Shown: piece after piece, positions 42,221 through 54,780 of the stretch
How the letters are laid out: each line of letters begins with the position of its first letter
Numbering within the stretch: the stretch's first letter is position 1
Assembly: GCF_030247195.1 (NCBI RefSeq)
Contig: NC_080670.1
Location: 94,812,711 to 94,876,710, forward strand
Length of the DNA: 64,000 nucleotides
Reading direction: 5' to 3'
From: Topomyia yanbarensis
Lineage: Eukaryota; Arthropoda; Insecta; Diptera; Culicidae
The notes under the pieces: generated by a model
What the model was told of the DNA's origin: nothing
The model's input: only the letters and a program-made list of their open reading frames with translations
The model's database searches: none
Translations under genes and position numbers: made by a program

Positions 42221-42917
42221 ATTTTGCTGTCGGGACGGTGACCTAGAACTGTTAAGTTGTTTGAGAGACATTTTAGCGAAATTTTTTCCTTTTTTGCTTT
42301 CATCGGAGTATCGGTTTGAATCACAATTTGATATGTGATCGCACGCCACAACTTGTAACTCTGGAACCGGAAGTCGGTTCGGGATAAAATTTAATAGCGA
42401 TTTGAGACTAAGTTTGGTTGATTCCGTCTAGCCATCTCCGAGAAACCGATGTGACTGTTATTCTGAATTTGAATTCATCCGCCGGGGCTTCCGGAACCGA
42501 TGATGGTGGCCAATGTGACCAAAGAGACTTTGAATGGTTGTTAGTGACCTAGTACTACAAATCGAAGCAGTTGTGGTTACATTTTGGAAAAATTTTCACC
42601 ATTATACATTCATTGCAGAATTTATTAAAATCGACATTTTCTACGTGATCGTACTCATTACCCTGTAATTCCGGAACGGGAAGTCGGATCCATTAGAAAT
42701 TTAATAACAGCCTATGAGAACGTTGCACCTTTCATTTGGGACTAAGTTTATGAAAATCGGTTCAGCCATCTCTAAGAAAAGTGAGTGAGATTGTGTTCGT
42801 GTACACACACATACATACACACATACACACATACATAGACACAGAAATTTTCCGAACTCCGTTAAAAAGTCGGTTTTCAGAGCAATTGCAATACCTTTCT
42901 ATTGAGAAAGGCAAAAA
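42221..42917. repeat. Family B/C long repeat, right part
   Basis: Parallel to 56600-57395: 'cggagtatcggtttgaatc', 'ccggaaccgatgatggtggc', the CA microsatellite and the terminal 'cctttctattgagaaaggc'. Compared with 57300 it lacks the GGCCCGGAGGG core, which reads directly from 'tccgaactcc' to 'gttaaaaag'. Confidence 0.85.
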
Positions 42918-42959
42918 GGTGCGAAATCGGCAAAGTCCAACAAAGTCGATCTTTAGAAA

Positions 42960-43345
42960 AAAAATTTCGTGATAACATAAAATCTCGACGTTTCATGCAT
43001 TTTAAAGATGTTTGGCATCAAAAATACGAATTCGATTTCTGAAATTTCATGGGGCCCCCCCTTTGAAAAAAATTTGAGTACCGGCTTATATGGGAATTTC
43101 ATATGTGACCGGACGGTTCAGTCTATATTTCCGGAATCATACAAGCGATTCGTGCGAAATTTCATAGACATCTGTGGGGATAATATAGCTATCATTTGGT
43201 TAAGTTTGCGAAACTCGGCCCAACCATTTCCGAGAAACTGATATGAGTATGCTAGTTTTGTAAGATGGCCGCTTTTCCCGGGCACTTCCGGAACCGTCTA
43301 TGGTGGTCAATGTAGTTAACGAAAGTTTGTTTGGCCGTCGGTGAC
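42960..43345 (+). repeat. Family-C repeat
   Basis: 'gataacataaaatctcgacg', 'gaccggacggttcagtctat', 'atggccgcttttcccgggca' and 'tatggtggtcaatgtagtta' match 39840-40100 and 56290-56610. Non-coding. Confidence 0.85.
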
Positions 43346-43369
43346 CTAGAACTGAAAATTTGAGTTGTT

Positions 43370-45030
43370 TCATTTCCTATAAAAGAAATGTATAGAATTC
43401 GCTCAAATTTTCAAGATTTTTTCCGAGGCCCGGACGATTTGGGACAATGTCTGTGTGTGTCTGTGTGTGTATGTAACGGACAAACTCTCATTCGTGTTTC
43501 TCAGCAATATCTGAACCGATCTTATCCAAACCAATTTTAAATGAAAGAACTATCAAACAGTAAGAACGCTATTAATTTGTTTTTGATTCTGATGTTTAGT
43601 TTTCAAAATATGAATGTTTGAATGTGTAAAAATGGTGTTTTTTGCAGTTTTTTTAAATTGACAACATAGATTAACACTTTATATATTTTCAGGTAGCTTA
43701 TATGAATACCTTTCGAGCAAGCTACAGATTGTTGAAATCGGACTATTATCAAAAGAGATATTTAACATTAAATGCGGACGAAAGATTTGTATCATTTCCC
43801 ATTGCCAGAAATATGACCAAAAATCATGAAATCTATTATTAACGCCAAAACGGCTAATTTTAGGTCAATAGTATCATCGGAGAATTTAATGGATGCAATA
43901 TGCCCTTTCTTTTGGTATTGTGGCTGATTAATCCCCCTATGAGTGAGATATTTTTACAAAAAATTTTGGAAATGAGTATATCGGAATGATGCCTTCAGCA
44001 AATTTGTAGCTCTTACTTTTGCGAATAACTTTACTGAAGACTTCAAATATCTGCTTTGAATATTTTCAAAATATGAATGTTTGAATGTGTAAAAATGGTG
44101 TTTTTTGCAGTTTTTTTAAATTGACAACATAGATTAACACTTTATATATTTTCAGGTAGCTTATATGAATACCTTTCGAGCAAGCTACAGATTGTTGAAA
44201 TCGGACTATTATCAAAAGAGATATTTAACATTAAATGCGGACGAAAGATTTGTATCATTTCCCATTGCCAGAAATATGACCAAAAATCATGAAATCTATT
44301 ATTAACGCCAAAACGGCTAATTTTAGGTCAATAGTATCATCGGAGAATTTAATGGATGCAATATGCCCTTTCTTTTGGTATTGTGGCTGATTAATCCCCC
44401 TATGAGTGAGATATTTTTACAAAATTTTTTGGAAATGAGTATATCGGAATGATGCCTTCAGCAAATTTGTAGCTCTTACTTTTGCGAATAACTTTACTGA
44501 AGACTTCAAATATCTACTTTGAATATTTTAAAAGTTATGGTTTGTTGTTTGTGGATTACTGTTTGTCGTCTATTTATTGTTCAATATAGTAATAATCCAT
44601 TGAAATAAGCCAAACATTATTTCGACAAAACGAATTTTGTATTTCATTTTTCTATCTACAATTGCTAGAAATAATCACCGAACACTTCCAAGTTGTCTGG
44701 AAGGAACTTGATAACTTATCAGTGCAAAAATGTTCATTTGTGCGAACCTTCTGACTGCAATCTTTCTAACTTATAACCATCGGATCGATCTGAAACATAT
44801 CGGAAAATGAATAGCGAAATAGCCAAGAGAAGGTTTGGGGTTTAACACCATACAAACCCCCCCCCCCCACCCCACCAAAAAAAATAGAATTGAAGTTGAA
44901 AATTTATTGATGCTGACTGATTTAATTCAATATTACAATAATAATTATCTGATCCGTACATTGATAACCTGTTGTTGTAAACATCATGAGGACTTTTGAT
45001 AATTTGCCGGAATAGGGTCCTGATATGTAA
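43370..45030 (+). repeat. Family-A repeat with internal 463-bp tandem duplication
   Basis: Opens with 'aaaagaaatgtatagaattc' and runs through 'atttaacattaaatgcggac', 'gccaagagaaggtttggggt' and 'aacctgttgttgtaaacatc'. 43601-44063 is repeated at 44064-44526 with only a few changes, while the copy at 46850-47330 has the segment once. Poly-C at about 44858. Confidence 0.9.
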
Positions 45031-45330
45031 TAGAGATGGTCGGGTTTCAATTTTTTCGAACCCGAACCCGACCCGAACCCGAGAGCATGAAAATTTAAAA
45101 ACCCGACCCGAGCCCGAAATCATAAAATTTGAAAACCCGAACCCGACCCGAGCCCGAACATTTTAAAACTTAAAAACCCGAACTCGACCCGTACCCGAGA
45201 ATGAAAATTTTGTAAAACCCGAACCCGACACGACCCGAGAATTTTAAAATTTGAAAACCTGAACCCGACCCGAACCCGAAAATTTTAAATTTGAGAAGCC
45301 CGATCCGAATCCAACCTGCTAATACGGAGA
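45031..45330. repeat. CCCGAA-rich minisatellite-like element, copy 1
   Basis: Begins 'tagagatggtcgggttt' and continues as about six degenerate units of about 45 bp, each with 'aacccgaacccgacccga' and an A/T-rich 'ttttaaaatttgaaa' spacer. It interrupts family A right after 'gatatgtaa'. A related array at 57430-57698 ends with the inverse 'aacccgaccatctct'. Confidence 0.85.
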
Positions 45331-46574
45331 ATCAACCGAAGATCTCGAAGATTTTTAATTCTAGGCACCCGAGCTGGACCCTAGGCTCATCTAAGAATAG
45401 TAAAATCACTCGAATCCGAGGTAGCACCATACGCATAGAGTTATTTCTGCATATGGCAAAACAAATCACTGCCGAGTAGAATCCGCATTTATATTTACTA
45501 TTATTGAACGTCGAATTAGTAATGTTCTGAGAAACTTATAAATCGTCGACATCTTAACCGGAAATTAAGTTAAATCGGCGGCTAACTCATGGGGAAACAG
45601 AAAGCTTAATGGTCACAGTTTCCAACAACCTTGCCCGTCGTACTTAACCAAAATTTCTAATTTTTTATCAGGAACCATTCCTGCTAGGCAGTTTCATATA
45701 ATTTATTACATTATTAAATTAAGCTATGACAATTGGCAATTCGTGTTCGACAGTTTACATGACGTCACCCACGTTACTGGTTGGAACGGTCAAACCTGTA
45801 TCGAAGGGTATCAATCAAGATTTTCTGACTTGTTCTTGATGTCCCATCATTAGCGTTAGGACAATCTATGATTGGGTATCTAAGTTATTTTATGCTTCAG
45901 ATTATATGGTAAGCGCGCCAATAGAGATACTTCGACATATCCAATGGAGCTCTCGGAACGACTCCAAGCTTTTAAAAATCCGTTAATGGCTTCAACAGAA
46001 CACACAAAATTTTTGCGATCTATTCCTTAAGTTCGTGGAAATTCATGTATTTTCATGAAGGAATCCGGATCATGCAATAGCTCAGCCCGGGAACAATCTG
46101 ACAGAAAGTGCTTGTTTCATATATGTACCACTGATTTGATAGTGGTGCTATTATACCATCACCATATGAGTATCATAAACAACGAAACCTGGCGGAAGTA
46201 AAGCTAGGTTTAGGTCTGATGGAACAAACACTGTCTCTAGGAAATAAATTTGGCCTAAATTATCTGCTTTTAAAAAAATAATGTGCCCTTTTTAAATTTG
46301 AGCCGTCATAATGACACCAAAGTATGTACCACTAAATTTATGAGTTCAAATCCTTATTTTTCCGTTACAGTTTATTTTAATTGCAAGCAATCTTTATCAT
46401 AAACCAATTTGATTATTAAACTTCCGTTAAAGCAGGTACAACCAATTTGTTTCATTTGACCAACTTAACAGTGCTCTCTAAAGTTTGTTTGGGGTACAAA
46501 TGTACCCCACAAAGCGGTTTGCGTGAGTTTTTTTTTTATCATGTGAACATAATTCAAAAAAAAATTATATCTTT
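45331..46574. other. No coding feature; palindrome near 46491
   Basis: No recognised gene. At 46491-46508 ggggtac and gtacccc form a palindrome (ggggtacaaatgtacccc) followed by 'acaaagcggttt'; a near copy is at 52058. Confidence 0.5.
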
Positions 46575-48109
46575 TTTACATTTCTTATAAAAGAAATGTA
46601 TAGAATTTGCTCAAACTTTCAAGATTCTTTCCGAGGCCCGGAGGGCTGAGTCTTATATACCTATCGACTCAGCTCGACGATTTGGGACAATGTCTGTGTG
46701 TCAATGTGTGTATGTAACGGACAAATTCTCATTCGTGTTTTCCGTCAATGGCTGAACCGATCTTATCCAAACCAATTTTAAATGAAAGAACTATCAAACA
46801 GTAAGAACGCTATTAATTTGTTTTTGATTCTGATGTTTAGTTTCCAAGATATGAATGTTTGAATGCGTAAAAATGGCGTTTTTGGCAGTTCTTTTAAATT
46901 ATCTACCGAAATTGACAATATAGATTACCAATTTATATGTTTTTAGACAGCTTTAACGAATACCTTTCGAACAAGCTATAGATTGTTGAAATCGGACTAT
47001 TATCAAAAGAGATATTTAACATTAAATGCGGACGAAAGATTTTTATCATTTCCCATTGCCAGAAATATGACCAAAAACATGTAATCTATTATTAACGCCA
47101 AAACGGCTTATTTTAGGTCAATTAGTTTATTCGGAGAATTTAATGAAGGTAATATGCCCTTTCTTTTGGTATTATGCTTTTGCTGATTAATCCCCCTATG
47201 AGTGAGATATTTTCACAAATTTTCTTGGAAGTGATTAAATCGAAATGATATCTTCAGCAAATTTGTAGCTCTTACTTTTGCGAATAACTTTACTAAAGAC
47301 TCTAAATATTTATTTTGAATACTTTAAAAGTTATGGCTTGTTGTTTGTTGATTACTCTTTGTCGCCTATTTATTGCTCAATATAGTAATAATCCATTGAA
47401 ATACGCTAAACATTATTTTCTACAAAACTAATTTTGTATTTCGTTTTACTATCTACAACCGCTAGAAATAATCACCGAACACTTCCAAGTTGTCTGGAAG
47501 GAACTTGATAACTTATCAGTACAAAAATGTTCATTTGTGCGAACCTTCTGACTGCAATTTTTCTAACTTATAACCATCGTATCGATCTGAAACATATCGG
47601 AAAATGAGAAGCAAAACAAATAATTCCAAGTATCGGCGTAGCCAAGAGAAGGTTTTGGGGTTTAACACCATACAACCACCCCCCACCACACCCAATAAAA
47701 AATATTGGATTGAAGTTGAAAATGTATTGATGCAGACTGATTTAATTAAATTTTACAATAACAATTATCTGATCCGTGGATTGAAAACCTGTTGTTGTAA
47801 ACATCATGAGGACTTTTGATAAATTGTCGGAATGGGGTCCTGATATGTAACTGATCTATTGGTCTTGATTTCACAGTTGTCTAATAGCATCAATATCAAA
47901 TTCCTGCCTGAAAACATACCAAAAGAAAATTCCAGAGTTCTGTAATCAATCATAATCCTCAGATTTATTTTCAAATTGAGCTCGTTTTTGTAGAAATGTA
48001 CTGTAGTAAGGGTCTTTATTTAATAGGAAGCGAAATTAAAATTGATTTAATGTCTATGAAACATAGAACTGCTCACCAAAAAAAATGCATAACTTTCAAC
48101 ATTTGCTAA
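46575..48109 (+). repeat. Family-A repeat, uninterrupted reference copy
   Basis: Begins with the palindromic 'acatttcttataaaagaaat' and ends near 48109. It contains the site equivalents into which the LTR element (47876 region), the hAT-like element (47275 region) and the CCCGAA element (47850 region) inserted elsewhere, so it serves as an empty-site reference. Confidence 0.85.
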
Positions 48110-48612
48110 AAATGTTTTTGCCTTTCTCATTCACTCTAAAATTCGTCAATCTAATCCCGACCCGGAGAACCGAGTGTCATATGCCAATCGACTGAGTTCG
48201 TCGAGATTGGAAAATGTTTGTGTGTGTATGTATGTGTGTATGTGGAAAAAAAATGTGACCTCTGTTTCTCAGAGATGGCTGGACCGATTTGCACAAAGTT
48301 AGTCTCAAATGAAAGGTACAACCTTTCCATCGGCTGCTATTGAATTTTTTATTGATTGGACTTTCGGTTCCGGAGTTACGAGTTGAAGAGTGCAATCACA
48401 TAGCAAGTTCCCATATAAACTGAAATGAAAAATTTTCAAAATCAAATTTGTATTTTTGATGCCAAATGACTTTATAATGCATGAAACATTGAGATGTTTG
48501 ACGAAAATTGACTTCTTTGGACTTTGGTACATTTTTGCCTTTCTCATATAGAAAGGTTATGCAATCACTCCACAAATCGTCAATCATACCGGCCCGGAGG
48601 GAGTATGCAGTG
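48110..48612 (+). repeat. Family-B unit
   Basis: Same order as the array units at the left edge: 'gacccggagaaccgagtgtc', GT tract, 'cagagatggctggaccgatt', 'atcggctgctattgaatttt', then the start of a second unit with the CCTTTCTCATATAGAAAGG palindrome at about 48537. Confidence 0.88.
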
Positions 48613-51180
48613 AGGGGTTGCTACTTTAAAATTAAAACTAGTTTAAAATTTCTTAACAAGTTGAAAATTTCGTCAGGACCTGGACCTCCCGGATCTTTCT
48701 CCATGATCCGCCGCTGGTTTCAAGCGATGTTTCAGTATCACATAGTATCTCAAGATCTCAAGATCGATCCATTGTATGTATGTGAAAATCGTACTGAACA
48801 TGTAATATTCATTTCTACCATTGTATTGAACATAACCAGCCATGGAATCGTAGTCTGGACAAATGAGACAAGCACAATTGCACCACTAGGTGGTGCAATT
48901 GGTAATAACGAGGATAACACTTTCCGAATGTAGAGAAATTTATGAAAAATGACGATTTCCATTCGATTCTAGCAGGTTCTGATCGATTTTGATGAACATT
49001 TGATTTTTGTTGTATGACCAATTATATGTATAGGTCAAATGTTTAAAAACAGTAATTTAAGATCAAGATAGCATCATTTTGAAACCGCCAATTTCGGAGG
49101 TTTAGTATCTTCGATGAGTTTTACAAACGTTAAACAGCACATCATTTGATAAAATAATTTTGACGGTATATCGTCCAAGAAGTATTTATGGTGAATTTCT
49201 CAGGTTAATATTCATGACAACAATAAAGTTTCAACAAATTCGCTAAAGACACGAACTCTGTTACTATTTTCTGAAAAAATTAATTCTGCATAATTTTAAA
49301 ACTTCAAAAATTACGGTTTCGGAATTATGCCGTTTGGACAATATGATCGATTTTCACCAAACCGAATTTCTGGCCTCGCCGCTAATTTCAAGTAAGTTTC
49401 AAGTTCAGTTTATTATAAAGAAAAAATTGCCCGATTTAGTCAATGTCCCCATTATGTCAGCCTAAAGTACACCATGAGACTGATAAAAATGGGTCTTTAT
49501 TGTATGTATTATTCGCTGTGTTTCACATTAATAGGTACATTTCATTTTTGGAGATTTTTTTATTGCATCGAACTACAACAATTTTTAGGTAGTTTTCAAG
49601 GGGTTATTTTATAGACTTCTTCCAAAATTTGGCGAACCTATTCCAATTCGTATACCAATTAATTGGTATACTTAAGGGTATATGTTGCAGATAGAGAAAA
49701 TACTGAAATTTTCAGCTTTTTTCCTACACAATATTACGAAAGCTTATTAAAGAATTTTTCCTAATAAGTTTGTGAAAATTATAAACTATTTGAAATTTTT
49801 TAATAGTTTTATTTATTATTTAACCGTGATTTTTTAATAAATAGTGACCATCGCTTCACAAAAAGTCTATTTTTCATGGCTTGCGGTGAGCACAATCTCT
49901 CGAATTGCTGAACTGAAAATTATGGAATAGAAATTATTTTTTAGTATTCTTTACAGATTTAACTCGCCGCGCAGATAGCTCTGAATTGGACCCGCTGGTG
50001 CCCTAAGGCGATTTCGCTAGATTTTCAGAGCACTGTACACCCAGTGCATTAACGCAAGTGACGGAAGGTTATCGAAAAGTTTCGTGAAAATGAAAATTCC
50101 AGTAATGATGATGATTTTCCCAAACGGTTCGTTTTCGTGAGGTTTTTATTTGTTCTTTGGCATTAGGATTAGCGATAATAATTCAAATCAAGGATACTAC
50201 TGGGAAGTCACCTTTAGAAAAAGTCGATGTCGAAGACAAATTTGAAACTATGCACGCTTGCACTTCAGAGATAGCGTGATATCAGGAGCTGCGATTTCAT
50301 TTCAACGCTTTTTGTGAAAAGAGCGATACTTACAAATGTAAACATAGGGCTTTTTTCATACATGCGAATGAGGGTTTTGAAACGCAACAAATTAACCTAA
50401 AAATTTTGATTCTACGATATTGCTTTCTTAAACTACAGCAAAAATTACAACGGGCGAAACTGTATTTTTGTTTGTTTATTTAAAGTTTCGCCCTCCACGC
50501 TCCATGCAAACAAACAGGGCGATACTTTTTTGCTAGCAGTTTAGAGGCGAAACTGTTATTTTCGTATTTTTTTAGGATTATCAAGCTGATACCAGCTGTA
50601 AATAGTAACAATGATCTCTATTGAAAAAACACGGACGAAATCGGTGGTGTAAAACGGTAGTTATTGTAAAAAAACGTAAGGGCGATACTTCAATGCTGAT
50701 AGGTGGGACCGAAAAAGTAAACAAAAGCCAAAGGGGCGATACTATCATTTTGTTAATTTCAATAGCAAAAACAAATTTTAATTTAATAATTTCAAATACT
50801 TTATGAAGTTTTGGGTTTCGATCACTGAATCATGCAATCTAGGATGTAAAAAAACACAATAGTTCTTAAATAGGAAATAAAACCAAGTCTGGAAATATTC
50901 ACTGTTGATTTTCTTTGAATGGTATCACTGCTAGTATCGCCCTTTTCAAGAAAAAGCGTTGATTTCTTAGTTCTCAGTCGCGTTGGAAATTTGAGTAAAG
51001 TATAAACTTCAAATCGATTAAAAAAAAATTCGATTTTTTTGGCTCAGTACAATATATAACCCCTTTAGGAAAATTCAGTTTTCCCACCACAATATAGATA
51101 TTTTATTAACAGAGCATTACCAATAATTCGTTGGTATGTCTATTTTATGGGCCATTTTTTCGCTTTCCCATTGATTTGTT
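48613..51180 (+). repeat. Paralogous segment, copy 1 (partner about 58430-62358)
   Basis: Together with 47840-48612 it parallels 57699-62358. It is non-coding. Differences are discrete insertions or deletions: 48840-49226 is present only here; 58836-59108, 59741-60637 and 60956-61567 are present only in the partner. Short open frames (50621-50806 and 61844-62029) coincide in both copies but show no recognisable domain. Confidence 0.88.
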
Positions 51181-52445
51181 TTCAGATTTCTAGCACTGAT
51201 GTTGTCCTATGCTGATTTGAGCGATTCTCTGAGTCCTGCCACTATCCCATGTAGTATGTGTTATCAAAAACATCGCGAAGCATCAAGTTCTAAATGTTCT
51301 CAAACGATATAATATCCGAAGAGTGATAAGAGTTATAAGAAATGTCTCATCACACTGTTAGGTGGATTAAAAACGTTTTTAAAAGCATAATATTGATACA
51401 TAGTAAGCGAGAAACTTGTGTAAAATTGTATAAGTTCCAACTCTGCCGAATAATAGTATCTGTTATTTGATATAACAAAGCACTACAGCAAAGTAACTAG
51501 AAAATGCATTTGGATCGGTATCGTAATTTTTGCTTTTGCGGGTCAAAGCACATTCGTGAATATGATTTTTGAATATGATTATGCAAGACGCATCATTCGA
51601 TTCGTTATCTTCTGCAGCCCAGGCTCTGGAACATACTTACTTTATATACACGTACAATGCAACGGCTCTACCTACGCCTTCCTGTTTCATCTCCGTTACT
51701 GCGTATTTTAACGTTTGTATTGGCGTTTGGTTTTCAAAAAAGCATCGGAATAAATATACTTTTTGACCTGCTTTTGAAAAAAAATGTTCAAAAGGAAATT
51801 TAATAATCTTTACAACGTCGTATAAATGGTGAACATCGATTTGAAACGACCGGAGTAATAGAAATATGAACAAAAAAGAGAATTTTGACGTATTTTAAAG
51901 ACTTGTTCTATACAAAATGAAATATTACATAATTAAATAGCCAAAACACGAATATGTTTAAACAGGTTACTTTACGAATGATTTTAGAATAAAACTATCC
52001 AATTTAATTATAAATTTAATAAAAATTAGACATATTTTAGTTAGAGATTTTAGTTCTGGGGTACGAATGTACCCCACAAAACCGTTTACGTAGAGAAAAA
52101 GTCGCCGCGGCCTAAGTATAGGTTTTAAAGTACCTGTCGAAATTTATATTCCATTATGAAAGTTGAGCCGATATTTTCCGATAAATTTCTGTTGACTTGG
52201 TTTATTACTAATTATGATGAAAAATAAATCGCAGAGAGATTTTGGAAGTGAAACACGTATTGTTGAATGCATGAATTCAATGTTCGTTTAAAAATTGAAT
52301 AATTCAGACAGTTTGCGAATCTGAAGAGACGGAATTTTATGCATGAATGAAAAAATACAATATTTGAACACCAGAAAATACGATGAATTCTAGCGATTCA
52401 GAGGTGCTAACATTTGGTACGGTTATATGTGTCATCACTACTACA
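51181..52445. other. No recognised gene
   Basis: A/T-rich with a degraded repeat terminus near 51345-51380 and a palindrome ggggtacgaatgtacccc at 52058-52075. Short frames only. Confidence 0.45.
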
Positions 52446-52490
52446 AAAACCTGTTTTAATCCACCTAGCGGTGCAATTGTGCCTTTCTCA
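52446..52490 (+). repeat. Recurrent repeat terminus
   Basis: 'aaacctgttttaatccacct' then 'agcggtgcaattgtgcc' and 'tttctca'; inverse of the terminus at 3125-3168. Confidence 0.7.
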
Positions 52491-53119
52491 ATCATGAACA
52501 TGATGCATGCTTATATTTATTAAAAGCTTTCAAATGTATACATTACAATTTTATTATACATGACTTGACAACTTGACTATATACAAGAAAAGAAATCATT
52601 ATTCGAGTTCTAAAATTTTGCAAAAGAAAAAGCAGCCAATATTGAATTGAAAAAGGAGCGAAATCAGCTAAGTCCCAAAAAGTCGATTTTTATAAAAAAA
52701 GATGGGTGGGTAATGTCAGAGACATAACCGGAGTGAAGTAGAATACACTTTAGACTGGTTATACAAATGCTACAATTTTGACTATCTTCTGATAGGTTGT
52801 ATTAAAAGCAGTTATTTCGTTATTTCTAATGGAAATACCGAAATATTGATGCACGTACATCGAAATCTAAAATATTCGAACATATTTATCTATATGGTAA
52901 TCCTAAAAAGAGCATTCAATGAATGTTATTGTAAATTGAATCATTATACGAAACTGTCAACAAATCACACAAATGATAACTTTTTATTTCGTGCCATTCT
53001 ACGACATGCCGACGATATTGTTCACAATGGGGGCACTTTCTATCCAACGCTCTTGGCAAACCACTTTCTGATGCTTGTAATAACAAAACTTCAATTCGAT
53101 TCTTTGTTGATAAATTGAT

Positions 53120-53135
53120 GGCCCTGAAAAGGGCC
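53120..53135 (-). terminator. Histone mRNA 3' stem-loop (H2B copy 1)
   Basis: Minus strand GGCCCTTTTCAGGGCC, a perfect 6-bp stem with TTTC loop, 24 nt after the stop. The following A-rich CAACAAAGAAT resembles the histone downstream element. Confidence 0.9.
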
Positions 53136-53159
53136 TTTTGTTTGGGCAGTATTCGGAAT

Positions 53160-53250
53160 TTAGTTGGAGCTAGTGTATTTGTGCCATCTGAGACGGCGTG
53201 CTCGGTGAACTTTTCTGACAGCTGCAAACGAACGGCCGCTTCTTCTTGTG
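53160..53250 (-). pseudogene. H2B: Histone H2B C-terminal relic, copy 1
   Basis: On the minus strand the segment reads AAVRLQLSEKFTEHAVSDGT and, after a one-base shift, KYTSSN then TAA at 53160. Canonical H2B ends with AVRLLLPGELAKHAVSEG... and KYTSSK, so the match is specific. The first three quarters of H2B are absent: only about 180 nt separate a minus-strand TATAAAAA box (53337-53344) from the stop, against about 370 nt of coding sequence in a normal gene. A histone-type stem-loop follows at 53120-53135. It sits divergent from the H2A relic at 53440, the usual insect arrangement. Confidence 0.85.
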
Positions 53251-53336
53251 TCCTTTAACAATGTTCGGAAACATTTAGATCGACGTATATGGTACCACGA
53301 TACAAACAAACTGATATTGAGTAGCAGCATGCTAAG

Positions 53337-53344
53337 TTTTTATA
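53337..53344 (-). promoter_or_regulatory. TATA box of the H2B relic, copy 1
   Basis: Minus strand TATAAAAA within 'caggtataaaaac', conserved at 55179-55186 in the second H2B relic along with about 70 bp of upstream sequence. Confidence 0.7.
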
Positions 53345-53439
53345 CCTGACTACAGCACAATGTAAGCTCGTCCTTTTTTGTGTTGTCCTCATTATGTGTT
53401 CTTCGTAGCTCCTCCCCTTCGTTGGTCGATACACAAGCA

Positions 53440-53676
53440 AATTGTGTTGAACGCGTCGGAGTGCCGTTTACTTAGTAGCTGTAATGGAATACCTTGCTGC
53501 TAAAGTGTGGAAATTGGAAGGAAGTGCTGCCCGTGACAATAAAAAAACGAATTAGCCCACGTCTTCAGCAGCTGGCGATTCGTAACATCGAAAAGTTGAA
53601 CAAACAAGTGACCATTGCTCAAAAACAAAACATCCAAACAGGAGTGCTACCCAAGATGACCGAAAAGAAAGCATAA
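53440..53676 (+). pseudogene. H2A: Histone H2A relic (C-terminal two thirds)
   Basis: Plus strand: VERVG, then (after a shift) [27 protein letters not shown], then (after a shift in an A-run near 53550) [24 protein letters not shown] and finally LPKMTEKKA with TAA at 53674-53676. This follows canonical H2A from AERVG through the acidic-patch helix region to KKTEKKA. The N-terminal tail and first helix are missing, and at least two frameshifts are present. A stem-loop follows at 53724-53736. Divergent from H2B at 53160. Confidence 0.88.
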
Positions 53677-53723
53677 ATCAAACGCTGAAACTCGCAAATG
53701 AAATGCATATTGCTGTAAAAACT

Positions 53724-53736
53724 GTCCTTTCAGGAC
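53724..53736 (+). terminator. Histone mRNA 3' stem-loop (H2A)
   Basis: GTCCTTTCAGGAC, five paired bases and a short loop, 48 nt after the H2A stop. One loop base is missing relative to the consensus. Confidence 0.75.
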
Positions 53737-54063
53737 GATCACACATTTTTGATTATGAACAAAGTTGAAATTGCGAATCTGAATGGGCCAATCGACGAAC
53801 TGCATTACTATCGAGCAAATTTATCCGCCAAAAAACCATTTCCCGACAGGAAATTCTGTACTGGAACAGCAATTTCTTTGCGATTTTGTCGTCTTTTGCG
53901 CATATATAGTTTATTTGGAGTATTTTTGGAATTACCAAGTTGTCAATTTGCAACATTCTTTGAAAATATTGTTGAACTTTTTGAATGAAGGCACGAAAAC
54001 GAGCGTTTGACCGTCGTCCTACTACCAGCATCAGAGAAGTAGCAGATCAGCATTTTTCGCTAC

Positions 54064-54226
54064 ATGGCCCGTACCAAACAGACCGCTCGTAAGTCCACCG
54101 GAGGAAAGCCTCCCCGCAAGCAGTAAGCAACGAAGGCCGTGTAAAAGTGCCCCAGTCACGGTTGGCGTTAGAAAGCCTCATCGCTACCGAACAGAAACTG
54201 TCGCCCTGCGAGAAATTCACAACTAA
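54064..54226 (+). pseudogene. H3: Histone H3 N-terminal relic
   Basis: From ATG 54064: MARTKQTARKSTGGKPPRKQ followed by stop codons, then after a shift KPHRYR and TVALREIHN with TAA at 54224-54226. This is the H3 tail (one substitution, P for A at position 15) and the start of the aN helix, with internal stops at former Leu20 and later. The rest of H3 (about 80 residues) is deleted; a histone-type stem-loop follows 51 nt later. A TATA-like CATATATAG lies at about 53899-53907. Confidence 0.92.
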
Positions 54227-54277
54227 CGGCAATCGAGGGGGCTAAATTGTGACCCAAAATAAACCACAAACCAACAA

Positions 54278-54291
54278 GTTCTTTTCAGGAC
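54278..54291 (+). terminator. Histone mRNA 3' stem-loop (H3)
   Basis: GTTCTTTTCAGGAC in the context aacaa...cagcc; five-pair stem with one G-T pair. It lies downstream of the H3 relic on the same strand. Confidence 0.78.
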
Positions 54292-54299
54292 CAGCCAAC

Positions 54300-54780
54300 T
54301 ATATTCCAGTAAAATATAAATGAAATTTTCGTTTTCCATTGCCTTACAACCTCTTTCCTCCCGGCTTGAATTACTATCAATCTTGATGATGCTGTGTGGC
54401 GGGGGCACAGGCAGTTACCATTATAGTGGAAAATTTAGGTTTGTGCGTTTTTCCCAAAAGTTTTTTAGCTGTGCTGTTTTCAAGGAAGTTGTAGTTGAAT
54501 TCAAAATAAAATAGTTTACTTCTATTATCAGTGATGAACCTTCCAACGAAAACTAGTCTGGCTCGCTTGGAATCGAATTGTACGGACCAATCACTGCTTT
54601 CACAAAATCCGATATTTTCAGTAATTGTACATTCTACAGAATTAGTCACAACTATTTCCAATCAGCACAAAAATCAAAGGTTTCTATTCAGTACAGCAGA
54701 TTTTCACGTTTAAAGCAAAGCATTCTGGCCGAAAATTTTGAAACGGAGCACCTATATCGAAACGTTAGAAAACGTTCGAT
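54300..54780. other. Histone-cluster spacer
   Basis: No feature recognised between the H3 stem-loop and the homologous 3' flank of the second H2B relic, which begins near 54790 and parallels 52938-53120. Confidence 0.4.
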
